Source of the DNA: Andrena cerasifolii
Taxonomy: Eukaryota; Arthropoda; Insecta; Hymenoptera; Andrenidae
Direction of reading: 5' to 3'
DNA: 64,000 nt
Assembly: GCF_050908995.1 (NCBI RefSeq)
Contig: NC_135123.1
Coordinates: 10,478,001 to 10,542,000, forward strand
Shown here: positions 11,572 to 23,960 of the stretch, piece after piece
Position numbering within the stretch: position 1 is the first letter of the stretch
Layout of the letters: each line of letters starts with the position of its first letter
Translations under genes and position numbers: made by a program
Notes under the pieces: model-generated
What the model saw: only the letters and a program-made list of their open reading frames with translations
What the model was told of the DNA's origin: nothing
Databases searched by the model: none

Positions 11572-12005
11572 CAAGGGAACATCCCGAACCCTGAAATTCT
11601 AAAAATTATGAAACGTTGTGAATATGTAGGGCATTTCCTTCTGATTACAACGCAATTTTTGTTTGCTATACAAATTCAGTCTAAGGGGATGGAATTGACC
11701 CCTGAATATCCGGTTATTTTCCGAATTTGTGTTATAACTCGTGAACTGAAAAATCACTTTTTTTTACCAAATGATATATCTAATTAAAAGACGTAACTTC
11801 TGTCTTGAAACTTTTTTCCTATCTCTTACAGATTGCGAGTTGCTAAGTAAAATTGCAAAATAGCCGAATTTTCAGGGGTCAATTCCACCCGCTTAGAGTG
11901 AATTTGGGCAGCAAACAAAAGTTGCGTTTTAATCAGGAGGGAATCCCCTATATAGTCACAAAGTTTCAGAATTTTTTGAATTTCCGGGTTCGGTATGTTC
12001 CCTTG
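11572..12005. mobile_element. CAAGGGAA long-palindrome MITE, copy 2
   Basis: It starts CAAGGGAACATCCCGAACCC and ends GGGTTCGGTATGTTCCCTTG. The arms match copy 1 through the CAAATTCA-type and CAATTTT-type blocks. Flanking triplets are TGG (11569-11571) and TGA (12006-12008), a 3-bp duplication with one change. Open frames on each strand read the same peptide-like sequence from the two arms and are not a gene. Confidence 0.85.
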
Positions 12006-12008
12006 TGA

Positions 12009-12508
12009 AATATTGATTAACATCAAGCATGGATGAGGTGTGATAAGGCAGATGTATAAGTGACGTTCTCATACTATATTTAGCGGAATATTGAACATAT
12101 TAATGTCATTTTGGCATGAAGTTTAATTCTGTCGCTTATAAATTGATTTTTGTTTCATCGTGACATTAAACAGTTTGGAGTGTTTATTTTTGCTGGTGAT
12201 ATTTCGGCGTTTCCTAATTAATGAGGTTTAATCAGAGGGCTAAATGATTTAATAGTTTCATTTTTATTTTATATTGCAATTATTATTCTCCATATATTTG
12301 GAATTTTATCAACTGTTTCGTATTTTCTATATTTATTCTTATGATTATTAAAGGCAAATTTTAATTTGTTTTGCGCTCCGTGCGAAACGAATTAAAGCAT
12401 CTATGACTAAGATATAAACACTGAATAAATCAGCTCCACATATAAATATTTTGAATATTGGAAGTGACGAAGGGCGCATTTTATTTGTTAATTTCGCGTT
12501 TCTCCGGC
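12009..12508. other. AT-rich non-coding stretch
   Basis: No open frames of note, no splice-flanked exon and no repeat recognised. Confidence 0.4.
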
Positions 12509-13055
12509 TATAACCCGATAACTCCTATGCTTAAAAAATAGTAACGTGGCAAATATTTTGCTTAGATAGCTATAACGTGACAACTATAATGCTTATAAAA
12601 CTATAACGCGATGAACTGTAATGTTTAGAAAACTATACCGTGACAAGTACCAAATTTAGAAAATTATAATGTCGCAACTACTATGCACAGAAAACTACAG
12701 TTGGTTGAAAATTGTAACATGGGATCTACTATAACTCGAAAACTATAACGTGAGAGCTACTATAATTGGAAAACTACAACATGGACACCACTATAATTTA
12801 GAAAACTATAATGTAACAACTGCTAAGCTTAGAAATTCATGACGTGACGATTACCATGCGTAGAAAACTATAATATGATAACTTCTGTGCGCAGAAAACT
12901 ATAATATGATAACTACTATACGCAGAAAACTATAATATGGTAACTACTATACGCAGAAAACTACAGTTATTTGTAAATTGTAACGTGGGATCTACTATAA
13001 CTCGAAAACTATAACGTGGCACCGACTATAATTATTGGGAACTATAACGTAAGGT
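12509..13055. repeat. 31-bp minisatellite array, diverged
   Basis: About 17 imperfect units carry the core AAAACTATAA-NRTGRYAACTACTAT. The best-preserved stretch (12862-12960) repeats GCAGAAAACTATAATATGAT plus AACTACTATAC with period 31. Outer units are strongly diverged, so the array is old. Confidence 0.85.
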
Positions 13056-13472
13056 AGTTTCCCAAATTTGATGCATTATAATGCTGGTACAACTACTCGG
13101 TGTACCGATATAAAATTTTTGAAATTCCTAGATAACGACATATCTCGTGTAAAATTGCACAACAGAAAGCATGTTATTCGTTATACATCTATATGATACG
13201 CCAGCGTTTCTTGCCAAAAATATATACAGATACGATTCTCCCTCCCTCCGTCTCGCCCCTCTTCCCTCCGATTGTAAATAGGAAATATGTCAGCCTGCAC
13301 GGAGACGCGGCGGATTTTACGAACTGCCATAAATGAGATATGGGTGACAATAAAATTTAGATACGTCTTTATAGCTGTTCAATAATCTTACCTCGGTGGA
13401 GGAACACGGGCACGCGCCATCCTGGGTTTCCCTTCGGCGTCAGGTGCATACGAAATCTATTCCGAGTGCATA

Positions 13473-13730
13473 GATGCAGTCTGGCTTGTAAATATAGTTG
13501 AATCGATCGATACCACCCTTGAAGGAAGTTTTCCCCCTCGAAAGATCTGTTACATGCGTCTTTTGAATTTTTTACAGGAATCAGTCTGCCTGGCTTCAAG
13601 CAACTGAATTTCCAACGTTAAGACGCAGTCTAGCTTGTAAACATGCCTACTTGAGTCGATCGATGCTACCCCCGAACGAAGTTTTCGCGCTCGAAGGTTT
13701 TGTTACCCCACCGTTTTTAATTTTGCCTAG
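13473..13730. repeat. Two-copy tandem duplication, period about 149 bp
   Basis: GATGCAGTCTGGCTTGTAAA at 13473 recurs as GACGCAGTCTAGCTTGTAAA at 13622. Matching downstream blocks are TCGATCGATACCACC versus TCGATCGATGCTACC and GAAGTTTTCCCCCTCGAA versus GAAGTTTTCGCGCTCGAA. Minus frames of 72-76 codons run across it and show no known motif. Confidence 0.75.
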
Positions 13731-14870
13731 AGATACTATGAATATACGGTTCAGCTTCAGGTAGCAAATTTGTTCGCGTTGAAATATTTCTGCGAACGAT
13801 ACGCAGCACAAACGCTCCGACACGTCCTTCATTCTTTTTCCCTCGACGCGCTCGAAAACAGTCACAATTGAAATCGTTTTGTGAACCCTTCTCGCCAGAT
13901 CAATAAAAACGTTTCGCGACTATGAAAGCACTTAGCATTCGGCTTTTATAGCTCCAACGCAGTAACAATCGATCAACACTGCAAGCGCCCCGACACCCTT
14001 TCATTGGCGTAAATTGTTCGTTGCAGCACCACTCTTGCCCTTCACTTTCCCCAGCGAATCATCTCGCATTTAACAATGTTGGGTTTCAGTCGGTGTCCGT
14101 GGCCCCCGTTTGTTTAGCCTACGTGTGCAAACAATGCACTATTATTGCAATTCTACTCCGGGCTCATTTAGGGACAAATGCTTATTTCTTATGCACTTCG
14201 TCAACCGACCTGCTTCCACTGGATGCTATGTCAAAAGGTTCTAAAGGTTTGGCGTGTAACTTGAGGGATATCGATCTGAGTAAATCGCAATAATTTCTTC
14301 AAATTACCCCAAGGTTGCAAGGATAATTTTAATATATCTTTCAGTGAAATAAGGAGAAAAGGATATTCGATGTTATTATTATTATTATTAACGGGAATCC
14401 CCATAGTATACAAGTATGCAAATAATACAGCGCTTACACAGTCGAATACTTAATGATTAATTATTAACGCGTGGATGAGTTACCTGTCTGTGAACTTATG
14501 AAAGCATCAACATCATTGAGGTGTTGATTGGCGTGACACGTAGCTCTATTAATAGCGTTGATAGTATAATGAAAATACGCCGGCAGTCCTGAACGAAAAG
14601 AGGCCTAGACCGCAAATGCCTCGCCGGAGCATTGAAAGTAATTAAGCCAAGTAATTAAAGAATTTATTCTATACCTATTCGTAGTTCTACCTGAACAAAA
14701 TTACACTTGCAGCTGCTTTACCAAAAATCGTTAATTATCTACATATTGTACTGATAAAAAATATTTATTTGCCAACTGTGTTTACGTAATAAGTATTAGG
14801 TTGAGGTTGATTGGAAACCTTCTTGGCTTCTGAACTATTGAATATATTTTTCTAAGTTCCTATGACATCT
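13731..14870. other. Non-coding stretch
   Basis: Mixed composition with a short (TTA)n tract at 14370-14389. No exon is supported; the 90-codon plus frame at 14021-14293 lacks splice or family support. Confidence 0.4.
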
Positions 14871-14878
14871 CTGAAGTC

Positions 14879-15023
14879 CATTGGCGGATTTAACAGGGCG
14901 GCTGATGAACAGTTGCCGTACTACACATGGCCCGTATTTAGTAAACTTTCCCTTCATTTCCCCCCCAAAATGGGCCCCACGGAACGTTTGCTATCTGGGC
15001 CTTTTTTCTCAAATCCGCCACTG
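14879..15023. mobile_element. Deleted hAT MITE related to the 808-1300 element
   Basis: Its ends are CATTGGCGGATTTAACAGGG and CAAATCCGCCACTG. The perfect 8-bp duplication CTGAAGTC flanks it at 14871-14878 and 15024-15031. Internal blocks (gcggctgatgaacagttgcc, gatgggcc-like) match the complement of the 808-1300 copy. At 145 bp it is shortened. Confidence 0.88.
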
Positions 15024-15031
15024 CTGAAGTC

Positions 15032-16380
15032 GTGACCCAGCGGTAGCAATTCTTATTTCTTCCCCGCCTTAAACGAAGGAACTTTCACGCTATCCGCGAA
15101 CGGCAATTCTCCTCATAAAGGCCATCTTCACAACTATAACGATCACGGGGCAAAACGCCACCCCAGGCGTAACCAGAAATACACCGTCCACGATCAACGA
15201 ACAATCGTTAGTTCCCAATAAAGACGCTGTCAGTTGCCGTCGCGAACTTATCGCGGGGGTGTCGCTGTGTTTGGGCGCGGGCGGCGAAAGCGGGGCCCCA
15301 GAGGCAGAAAGAATAGCGCGGAGGGTGGGACGAAAGGAGGAGTGGTCGGTGGAAGAGGGTAAATAGAAGGACTTGTCGACAAGAGTCGGTCGAGCTTTCG
15401 AGCGTTGAAGCGCTTTTGAAAAAGTCCTCGGCCGCGCTGTGGAGGCCTTTCGAGTGGCGAGTCAGGGGCGAGGGAGAACGGGTGGTTGACGCAAAACTGG
15501 GGGGGGCGGGGGGGAGCTACTGGGCGGTGGGGGACAGCCTGCCACCTAACAAGTGACAATTACCGGCGCTAACGAGCGACGGGGCTGTTCGGTACGAACT
15601 GCTTCCTGCTCAGTACGCCCCGACGTTCACCCTCGAATCTCGAACGTTCGAGGCCGGCGAACGGTGCGCCGGTTTATGGCTTAGCCTTCCCTGATGGACG
15701 TACGTCTAGAAGAGGGTTGCCCTGACTGTTGTACTGGCAGGTTACACCCGTCGAAGGTCCAAGGTGTCGACTATACGTCGAGTGTTGTACGTACGGCTGT
15801 TCGGCCTTCCGTCCTCCCTCTGCCTCTGTTTCTCTCGCCAACTCCTCCAGCGGCGGCAATTTTGCTGATCGCGGGGGAAAACTGCTTTGTAGCTCGGCGC
15901 CTGATCGTGTCCTCCAGCGATAAAGCCCGGTCGAATTGTGTTTTTCGATCACGTACCCCCTTCCCGCGTCGCGCTATTAACGGAATTACTGGATCAGACC
16001 GCACGTTGTATTTAGAGACACAGTGGCTTCATTTACGGGTGCTTCGGGAATTTGGACCACCTTTGTTCTCGAATGGGGCGAGGATCCTCTGACGTTGGAG
16101 CTATTATAACGTTGTTAGCGCCCTTTCTTATTTGCCGCGATCGGAGCTTTTAAACCATTGTGGACAATGTGGTACACCACTTTTAAGTTCGAAGTAAGAT
16201 AGAACCAGTGACATTTTTTCTGCATTGGCTCTTTTCGTCATATTACCTACTAAGTAGTTTCCTGTGTACTCTTTATAGTGAATTCCACTTAAGAGTAGAC
16301 TCGTTCCGCGCAACGACGACTCTGAAGTGGCTGTTGATTGGTAGGGAATCGGCAGAGAATGCGTTACGACTAGGGAATTC
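15032..16380. other. GC-rich island, non-coding as far as can be seen
   Basis: From about 15240 to 16000 the sequence is GC-rich with G-runs (15501-15516). Overlapping frames are open on both strands (up to 132 codons) but without splice-flanked exons. It could be a promoter or UTR island. No start or product can be chosen. Confidence 0.35.
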
Positions 16381-16547
16381 AATCCCCGGATCTCGGCTGT
16401 TTTTTGAATTCTAAAACTCCCGGGATTTGATATATCGAGTTATAGCTTATCCCGAGAATTTCGAGAATTTTTAAAAACGTGAATTACTTTACGAACGACT
16501 GAAAAATATAAAAATGGAATCGAAAAAACAGCCGGGATCCCGGGATT
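16381..16547. repeat. Inverted repeat, MITE-like
   Basis: AATCCCCGGATCTCGGCTGT at the left is matched by the complement of ACAGCCGGGATCCCGGGATT at the right. Both are followed inward by six T residues or the complement. This suggests a short hAT-type MITE, but no clean target duplication was found. Confidence 0.6.
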
Positions 16548-17182
16548 ATGATAGTAGTGGGAACTGCGCAGATCGGTTGCAAATCGGCGGGGGCGTAGGT
16601 CTACTCTTATACGAAATGGTACATAGGTACAGTTATTTTGTGCGGTTTGGCATTCAACCGATTTTATGGTTAGTCACTGGATAAATCTACTACATATGAT
16701 GAAACTAGGCAACGATTCAAAGTCCCAGGATGCCAACCATTTTCATTTATAAAATTCGCAAAATGTTGCTTGCACTTTTCTCTGAACAAAAATAATATTT
16801 GTTTTGTGTTTTATAATCAATGAAGTATTTACATTAAATGTACTCCCACTGCGTGTTGTAGCAGATATGATATCGACGTGTACATTAATTTCAATAAAAA
16901 CGTGCACTCGTAACCCAGTAATTTTTCTTTATTTTTTCCGGATTCACATTCAAAATACGTTAGAAACTATTTTTTTTGCACAAAAAATGCGCAGTGTAGG
17001 GTTGAGGAATCCCATTTTTGGGCTAAAAACATAGCAAATTTGGGGATTTTTTTTAAGTAGCTAGCGATTCGATTCATCTGAAATTTGGAACATGTTTTTA
17101 TGCATCTTTGAAGAAGTTGCAGTTCTTTTTTTTTTACTAATTTTTAAACTATTTAAAAGTTTTACATTATAAGTATGTAGCT
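16548..17182. other. AT-rich non-coding stretch
   Basis: No exon, repeat or element ends recognised. The 76-codon plus frame at 16804-17034 has no supporting signal. Confidence 0.4.
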
Positions 17183-17184
17183 TT

Positions 17185-17344
17185 GGTTTGATGAACCGGA
17201 ATACCGATAAGTTATATATTCTTTTTTTGTTACATAAGTAAATTGGTGTATTTTGATTAAGAGGAGAATAGCAAAAATTAAGGTGTGATTTGAAAACTCA
17301 CCACTCTCCTCAATTTTTCTTTTTATTCTGCTTCATCAAACTGC
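17185..17344. repeat. Imperfect inverted repeat
   Basis: GGTTTGATGAA-CGGAATA (17185-17204) pairs with TATTCTGCTTCATCAAACTG (17323-17342). The inner GAATAGCAAAAATTAAGG block partly pairs with CAATTTTTCTTTTTATTC. It may be a decayed MITE. Confidence 0.4.
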
Positions 17345-17345
17345 C

Positions 17346-20300
17346 TGTATCTTGCAAAAAACGTTATAACAATTGTTTGAATGTATGGACATGGATTCGA
17401 TATAGCATAGGTACAAGGGATATGGAATTCAATTTATATTGGAAGTAGTAGCAGCAGACATACGGACGACAGTATCTAACCTGCTGACGGCTGACTAATC
17501 GTAGGACTTACTACTGCGAATTGATTTCTGCTGTAACCACTATTGTAAAGACCACGAAATCGTAAACATTCCTTTGCAAACAGCTTCATTACATTTCTGA
17601 AGATCGTTAACATTGTGAATTTTTTCTTATCACAAGTAAACTCTATTATTTTTTAAATAACTAATTGTAAGTAAAAATAATGTGGCATAATGAATTTCTC
17701 CCAACAAACTGTACTTTTAAAATGCAAGATAAAGTCAGACCATCCTTTAATTACAAAACGTCAAGTATTATTTTAAATTTAAACAAACAATCATATTTCG
17801 GATAAATCTACTAATCGCAATTTGCCCGTTGTTACATAAAAAGCGACGCTTCCAATATATCGCAGACGAAACTTTAAAATCTGTTTGGACTTTGACGGTT
17901 TCGAATATCGTCGAAAAATAATCTACGAGTTCCGTTCCGTAGATTAGTGAAAACGGTCTTGATTACCATCTCCGCGGTGTACCCTCTACCTATTCACATG
18001 CATACGGACGCAACGCGTACAACCGAGGCGAGCCAAAATCGCGTCTCGTTATCGTGATTCATGCAAATTCGGACGTTTTGCTAGTATTGTTTCCCTTTAT
18101 CCACCTGCGCTCTGTGCACGTTGCCAAGCGATGCCGGATTTCTGGCGCGCGCTGAAAAATATGCACGGATAGTCGTACGAAAGGGACTGTTAGTTTGTCG
18201 TACGCAGCAGCGAGGATTCGTAGCGCTTTGTCACTTTTATTTTCCACGCGGATAATAAAAGTGAGAAACTGTTTGAGCCACTTTTCTTCAATGGCTTAAA
18301 TTTCAGTTTAATGTTGGAAAGGCAAGCGCGCTTCATTGACTAGAACAAACATGAAAAGGGAAGAGAAGTTGTCGAGTTGTCGCCGAGTTCTTTATTCTTC
18401 AATTCGTGTACATAGTGCCTCAGCAGTGGTTGATCAAATTTTAGATACGTATTTGATACGCGTTTCTTTTCTCCCGTAGGACGAAAAGAAGTGGCGTAAG
18501 TATGGATTTAAAAACGCTGCTTTTCTGAGTTATAAACCCATTTTGAACACAATAGAATTTTGGAATGTTTCCGGGGTAGTAATTAGAGTAGGTATGATAA
18601 GCTGATTCGCTTGATTACAAGTGCTGTCATTGTTTATATCTAAGGAGAAACGTCAACTGTACTTATAGCTAGTTACAAAAATTATTTTGCATATTGCGTA
18701 TGCTTTGTTAAAAGACATATGCATATATGTTACATATTTCTTTTATATCTATTTCACTGTATTTGGTTGCGATTATACACGAATTATCGGGCCGTTATGT
18801 GACATTAGTGATTAGGGTGTGTCAATTTTTTCAATGTTTCAATTTTTAAAACGACTAGTGGAAAAACGGTACAATTCCAGGATTAAAATTAACCACCACC
18901 TTTAAATTTTGTGTATTACATTATTTACCTAGTTGGAATTGTATTTGAAATTATAGAAAAATACTACAATTGCTCAGAATGTTTTCCAACAGACACAAGT
19001 GGCTCATAATTTAATATATATTCAGGCAAACTTACAAATTCTTCCAGCCACAATAAAGAAATTGAGCCCTGTCGGTCTACCCTTACCAAATTCGCTAAAA
19101 ATAGACACGGCATATTTCACGTGCATATTTGTATATTCTTTTTGCATATATTACGTGCATAAACATCCGCAGTCTACTTATATAGTATAGGTCTCATAAC
19201 ATAGATCTTTTCATCCCCAAGACGACGAAAATACACTACACAGTAAACTTTGAAACGCCCAGTACATTTCGTTTAAAAACAGGCGCACCAAGCAATAATG
19301 AGATCCGTGTAACGGATCCGAACAACGGATAAACGAAAAGCACCTTTCATCTAGATATTATCTAGATATTACATTTGCCCATCTCTGGGGAGGTTAAGCG
19401 TCACCTTTGAATCCCTGCAAAACCTCGAATCTCCTTATCTCTGTCCCCACAAAACTCGCGTCTTGGTTGCTCCCTTCTGTTTGATCCTGCGCAGTCGGAG
19501 CCCTCGCTACAGCCCGACGCATCCTTTTACTACTCTCAACAGAGCATCCATTTGACACAAGAACTATTCCATGCCCAAGCCAATACCTACGCTCAGGGTG
19601 CCATCGCTCAGATACGCCGCCCGAAGCGGGCTCTCGCCTACCCATTTAATACATAATACTTTGCTGGATCTCTCTCCGTCTCGCCTGCGTCGCTCTCCCC
19701 CTTTTTCTCTCGTGTCCCGGCTGGGAGGAGCGTGCAGATCCGCCGGATTAATTAGCCACCCCGTACGTAATTACACGTTCACCTTCGCAGCCGCTTGCAC
19801 GCGTGTACACCGAGCTCCCACGGTAGGAAACGGGACGACGATCCTCGTTGTAAGGACGAGAGTAGTCGGGATTCGAGTAGGGTGTGATGAAAGGGGGATG
19901 GCGCGAGGGGCTGGGGTGGAAGAGAAAGAGACAAGACCATACGGCTGGCGTGTACCAAGGATATTGGGCTATACGTCATACGTTGCATAGCTACGCGACC
20001 CCAAACGAGCTATTGTTCCTCGCGACGAAGTGTTTCTCCTCCTCCCCCTCCCCCTCTTCTCATCCTCGCTTCCCTCTCGACGCGAGCTATTTCGTGGCGT
20101 GTCATCCCGATAATTTTGGAAATTTCGACGGTCGACTCGTACGCTACGCCATGACCGATTAATCGCACCGCGGGATCGAGCTATCGGCATAGGTTTTAGG
20201 ACCGTTCCCTCGATGGAGAATTTCTGAAATTTCTTGCAACGCTAGACTCAGCAAGAGGGTTTGTTCTAAATCTTCTCGACTGCTTTGAATTTTGCGCGAT

Positions 20301-23300
20301 GTTTATTCTTACTGTTTTTGATTTTATATGGTTGGCAACTTTTGGAAAGAGCTGTAGCGAGCGGTGGCAAACTTACCTTCCTGTATCCCAGTGCTCCCTA
20401 ATTAAAGTCTGCCACGGAACTCTTTAGCGGAACCCCCAACCTCGGCAGTTTTTCTTTTGCACATCGAAAGAACTCTTATAGAAAAAAATAATAAAATTCG
20501 AAATTTTTTTATGAGATAGAAAATCAGGAAGAAGAAAATTGTGGGCTGGATATTGCGTAAATCATTGACCCCATTTTCTGAAGCATATTGCGTACATTTA
20601 TTCTGTATTCTTCTACCCCGTCAGAGGCAGACAAGACTGCTTATTTTTGAAGTTTCTACGTCGGGGAATAGTGTTTCAGTAGATTTTCAATTAAGATGGT
20701 ACCGCGCTGTAGAAAATGCGATAATGTTTCTGGAATGTTCACTATGTCCCTATTGGGGAAGATCAGTAAATTAGGGAAGGGTGACAAGCCCCTCCACCCT
20801 CCTCGAACCACCCCTGTTGACCATCAAGACGAGTCGCCTGATCGTAATGTATGGTTTTGCACGGTGACTTGGTCATTTGATTGATTGCATTTGATTGCGC
20901 GTTATCCAATCGCCTGTATCTATCAAAGATCGCTTATCTGCTCGGTTATTGGCTATATCGTGGCCGCGTTTCATTATCAATTTACGAGCTGCGTAAGCGG
21001 CGTTACGTGCAATAATATATCCTTCCTTTTTATCATTATTCTCCCGTGTATATTCAAAATGCTTGGCGTAATTTCCAAATGATCATGTTAATTGTTTGAA
21101 AGCAACCTGACTGAAAATGTTCACCGACTGGGGCCAATGTTAACGAAATAAACAATAATCCAACATTTCTGATTATGCAGAATATAGTTTTTCGTACAGC
21201 AAGATCAACGATTTAAAATAGCCCTCGTTTAAAACACTATCAGTACAGCAATTATTAACAAAAGAAAATAACGCATTCTGACACGTGGGTCAAGGTATTT
21301 ATCTCGAGTAAAGCTTCTGTCAAAGGGAGAAGCATATTCTCCAATTCTGTGACATAAAATAAGGGAGATTAGAAGCTGAAGATACGATGAATTTATCGTA
21401 TTTCTGGCGGTATACTAAACAAAATATTTATGGTGTGAAATTCTCCACATAATAATGATCTGCAGGCAATTTAAAAATAAGAATAATTACGCACCTGGCC
21501 AAAAACAGTGCAATGGCCAGAAACCCTGTCTTTCCTGTAATTCAATATTGCAACGCTGCCTTTTTAGCAGTTTCTTAAAGCCCACCAAGAACCGTAAACT
21601 ACTACGTGGTCTACTGAACGCGTTGATACGCAAAATTGAAGAAACACGAGCGTAGAAAGTCTCGAAAAGAGGGCACCATTACCGAGGTAGACACAGGTTC
21701 AGTTAGTGCATGCGTGGTTTACCGTATGGTCGTACATCATCGGCTGGTTTGCGTCGGTTTAACCACCCTCACCGCCAGTTGCGCCGGTTATCCGAGCATG
21801 GTGAGCAAGTCAGAATGATTCAAGCACCGTGGTCACTGCACATACGTGCACACGCACCGACCTCTCCCACACAATGGCGGAAAATTGAGAACGATCCCTT
21901 TCTGTCGCTAAATCTGTAAAACGCGGTATTAATTTTGCCTGCCAGATTTCCGCGTATCCTTTTTCATTCCCCTGGCGGCCGAGCCTGATCCAAGTAGTAA
22001 CGGCTGAAATTGGCCAGGCAGCTTTGCTACTTACACCGCTGCTCGTAAGTGTTCGCTCATGATTTACCGTGATAAAAAATTACAAGATAAAGAGTGTTAC
22101 GTTTACTTGAAAGCAACATTAAATGAGCACTTCTTTCTTTTATTTACAATTTACTATAGTCTACTTTAGTACGTTTATCCGCTTTTAAAGATATTTCCAG
22201 TTTTCCATGTTACAGTGTTATTTCTTTTTATCGTTTTTTTGGAAGAAAAATTATTGAGTTATTGGAAAATTTTCACACGAATCTGTAAAGGTCTCAGAGA
22301 AAATTCCCCATGAGTACCAAAAGCGTTTATGTACAGTCTTCTTTATTTTTCTCTTGTTTTTAATATTTTCCCAAGAATTAATTTTGTGCTTAGCTATTTA
22401 CTCCACTATAAAAACTTTCCGTAATTTTGAAAAAAAAAACAACAGACAGTGCATATGGATAGACGTGAAAATGTAAAATCTCCATTACCATGCAATTACA
22501 AATGATCTTAACTTCTACGTTAAATATGGTGTTAATTAAGTTACCGACAGTTCCGAAGTGTGTCAAAGACTTTGTATCACACAGTGGAGGTACCGAATTT
22601 ACGATTGTTCTCATCTTCTATCGACTTCCTTTCTCTCGTTCTTCTTATCTCTGCCTATCCATCGCTGTCTATCCGTTTACCCTCTTTGTTCCTTACTTCC
22701 TTGCCTTGTTTCCTGTTTCTCGCATTCCCAGACGCGGTAGAAGTAATCACTGGATGGAAGAAAGCTGCTTCTTGCTTTGCTTGCCATTGTGTCTCTTCGC
22801 GGCGCTACTCTTTCTCTGCAGCATCGAATAATCGCAAAGATTCCATCGAAGGAGGTTCGTTCTGACATAGATCACCGGATAGGATGCAGCTCGTGCGTTT
22901 GGGATTTCTGTAGATGGTATATCGAAGTTGATTGAATGAAGGGAACCATTCTGCAAAGCAAAGAACTATTCAATCCTCTGCTTTGAGACTCGGGGCTTCT
23001 TACGAAGCGATTCCCTCTCACTTGGCTGAACGACTTGTCCACAGAGCAGCCCAGTATTCCGACTGTTTAAATCAGAGTGGCAAGGAAGAGAAAGAGAAAA
23101 AAGTCTGAAACACAGAGCACAGAAAGAAGCTTGGAGTATGAAAGTCAAAATTCATCAGATAACTCTGATGTACAATATTTTTTTTATTATTCGTTCAGAG
23201 TTTCATATCTTTACTTCTTTGTGTTTGCGCCTTTGAAAACAGTGCTCACGAAAAAGCGCAACTGTCCAATTAGAGCTCTGTGATGGCCCAGAGATGATTT

Positions 23301-23632
23301 CAGCAGAGTTCTGGGAACTAAATATATAATAATAATAGTTCGTGCCGCAGATGTAGCGTAACCCTGTCGAGGGTTGGAAGTGTTAGTATAGTTCGGTTGG
23401 GGAGTCAATGATCTGGAGATGTTTTCAAACAGTGATCTTTCATTTGCAACAAACCCCATCTTTCTAGCTTTTCATTTTCATACAGGAAACAATTCATGAA
23501 GAATGCTTAATTTTCGGGCAAAGAAAGTACTATGCCTCCTTAACACCGGGCTGCAAGAATTGGTATTTATTAAAAACACTGCATTCGTCTGCTCTTACAA
23601 AATGAAAGAAAATTGAAATAATAAAAAAAATT
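17346..23632. other. Long non-coding stretch with one GC-rich block
   Basis: Mostly AT-rich intron-like DNA. A GC-richer block at 19390-20170 has frames up to 139 codons in several registers and C/T-rich tracts (20037-20055), but no splice-flanked exon. TCTAGATATTA occurs twice in tandem at 19351-19372. Frames at 20541-20774 and 21455-21655 lack support. A pyrimidine-rich segment lies at 22610-22720. Confidence 0.35.
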
Positions 23633-23697
23633 TGGAGCAGTGGAGCAGTAAAAATTTTCCGTGCTCCAGGTAAAATCCCATTGCTCCACTGCTCCAC
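23633..23697. repeat. Short hairpin of repeated GGAGCAGT words
   Basis: TGGAGCAGTGGAGCAGT (23633-23649) faces TTGCTCCACTGCTCCA (23681-23696) with a loop of about 30 bases. It lies just upstream of a LINE remnant. Confidence 0.6.
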
Positions 23698-23729
23698 GTT
23701 CCAGTCCCGAGCTCCGCTCCAACTCTCTG

Positions 23730-23960
23730 TTGTAAACAACCCTAAATGTCAATGTAATTACGAACACGAAAATTTAAATCATTTAATTTGCGAGGTGTAC
23801 AACTCAAAGAGACTCAAGCTAATAAAGTCACTCCACAAATTAAGCGTCCAACTACCGTTGATCATCGATATGTTTATAGCCCACGCCAAATATTAAAGCG
23901 TGTAATAATATTTGTACTGTCCTCCAAGAGTGCAATTTACGCATTTAATTTCTATGTTGT
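23730..23960 (+). pseudogene. 3' coding remnant of a non-LTR retrotransposon
   Basis: The frame reads NNPKCQCNYEHENLNHLICE, then VYNSKRLKLIKSLHKL. The pattern C-x-C-x8-H-x3-C followed by a basic helix is the zinc-knuckle-like tail found after the reverse transcriptase and RNase H domains in I/Jockey/R1-type LINEs. A stop occurs at the end of the IAHAKY segment. Similar C-terminal residues (ILKRVIIFVLSSKSAIYAF) continue in another frame, which implies a frameshift. No reverse transcriptase core remains. This is a 5'-truncated dead copy, and the clade cannot be set from the tail alone. Confidence 0.6.

Noticed and set aside
15694..16092. 132-codon plus frame in the 15.2-16.1 kb GC-rich island
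   Set aside because: Competing frames are open on both strands (92 and 77 codons on the minus strand). No splice sites or domain.
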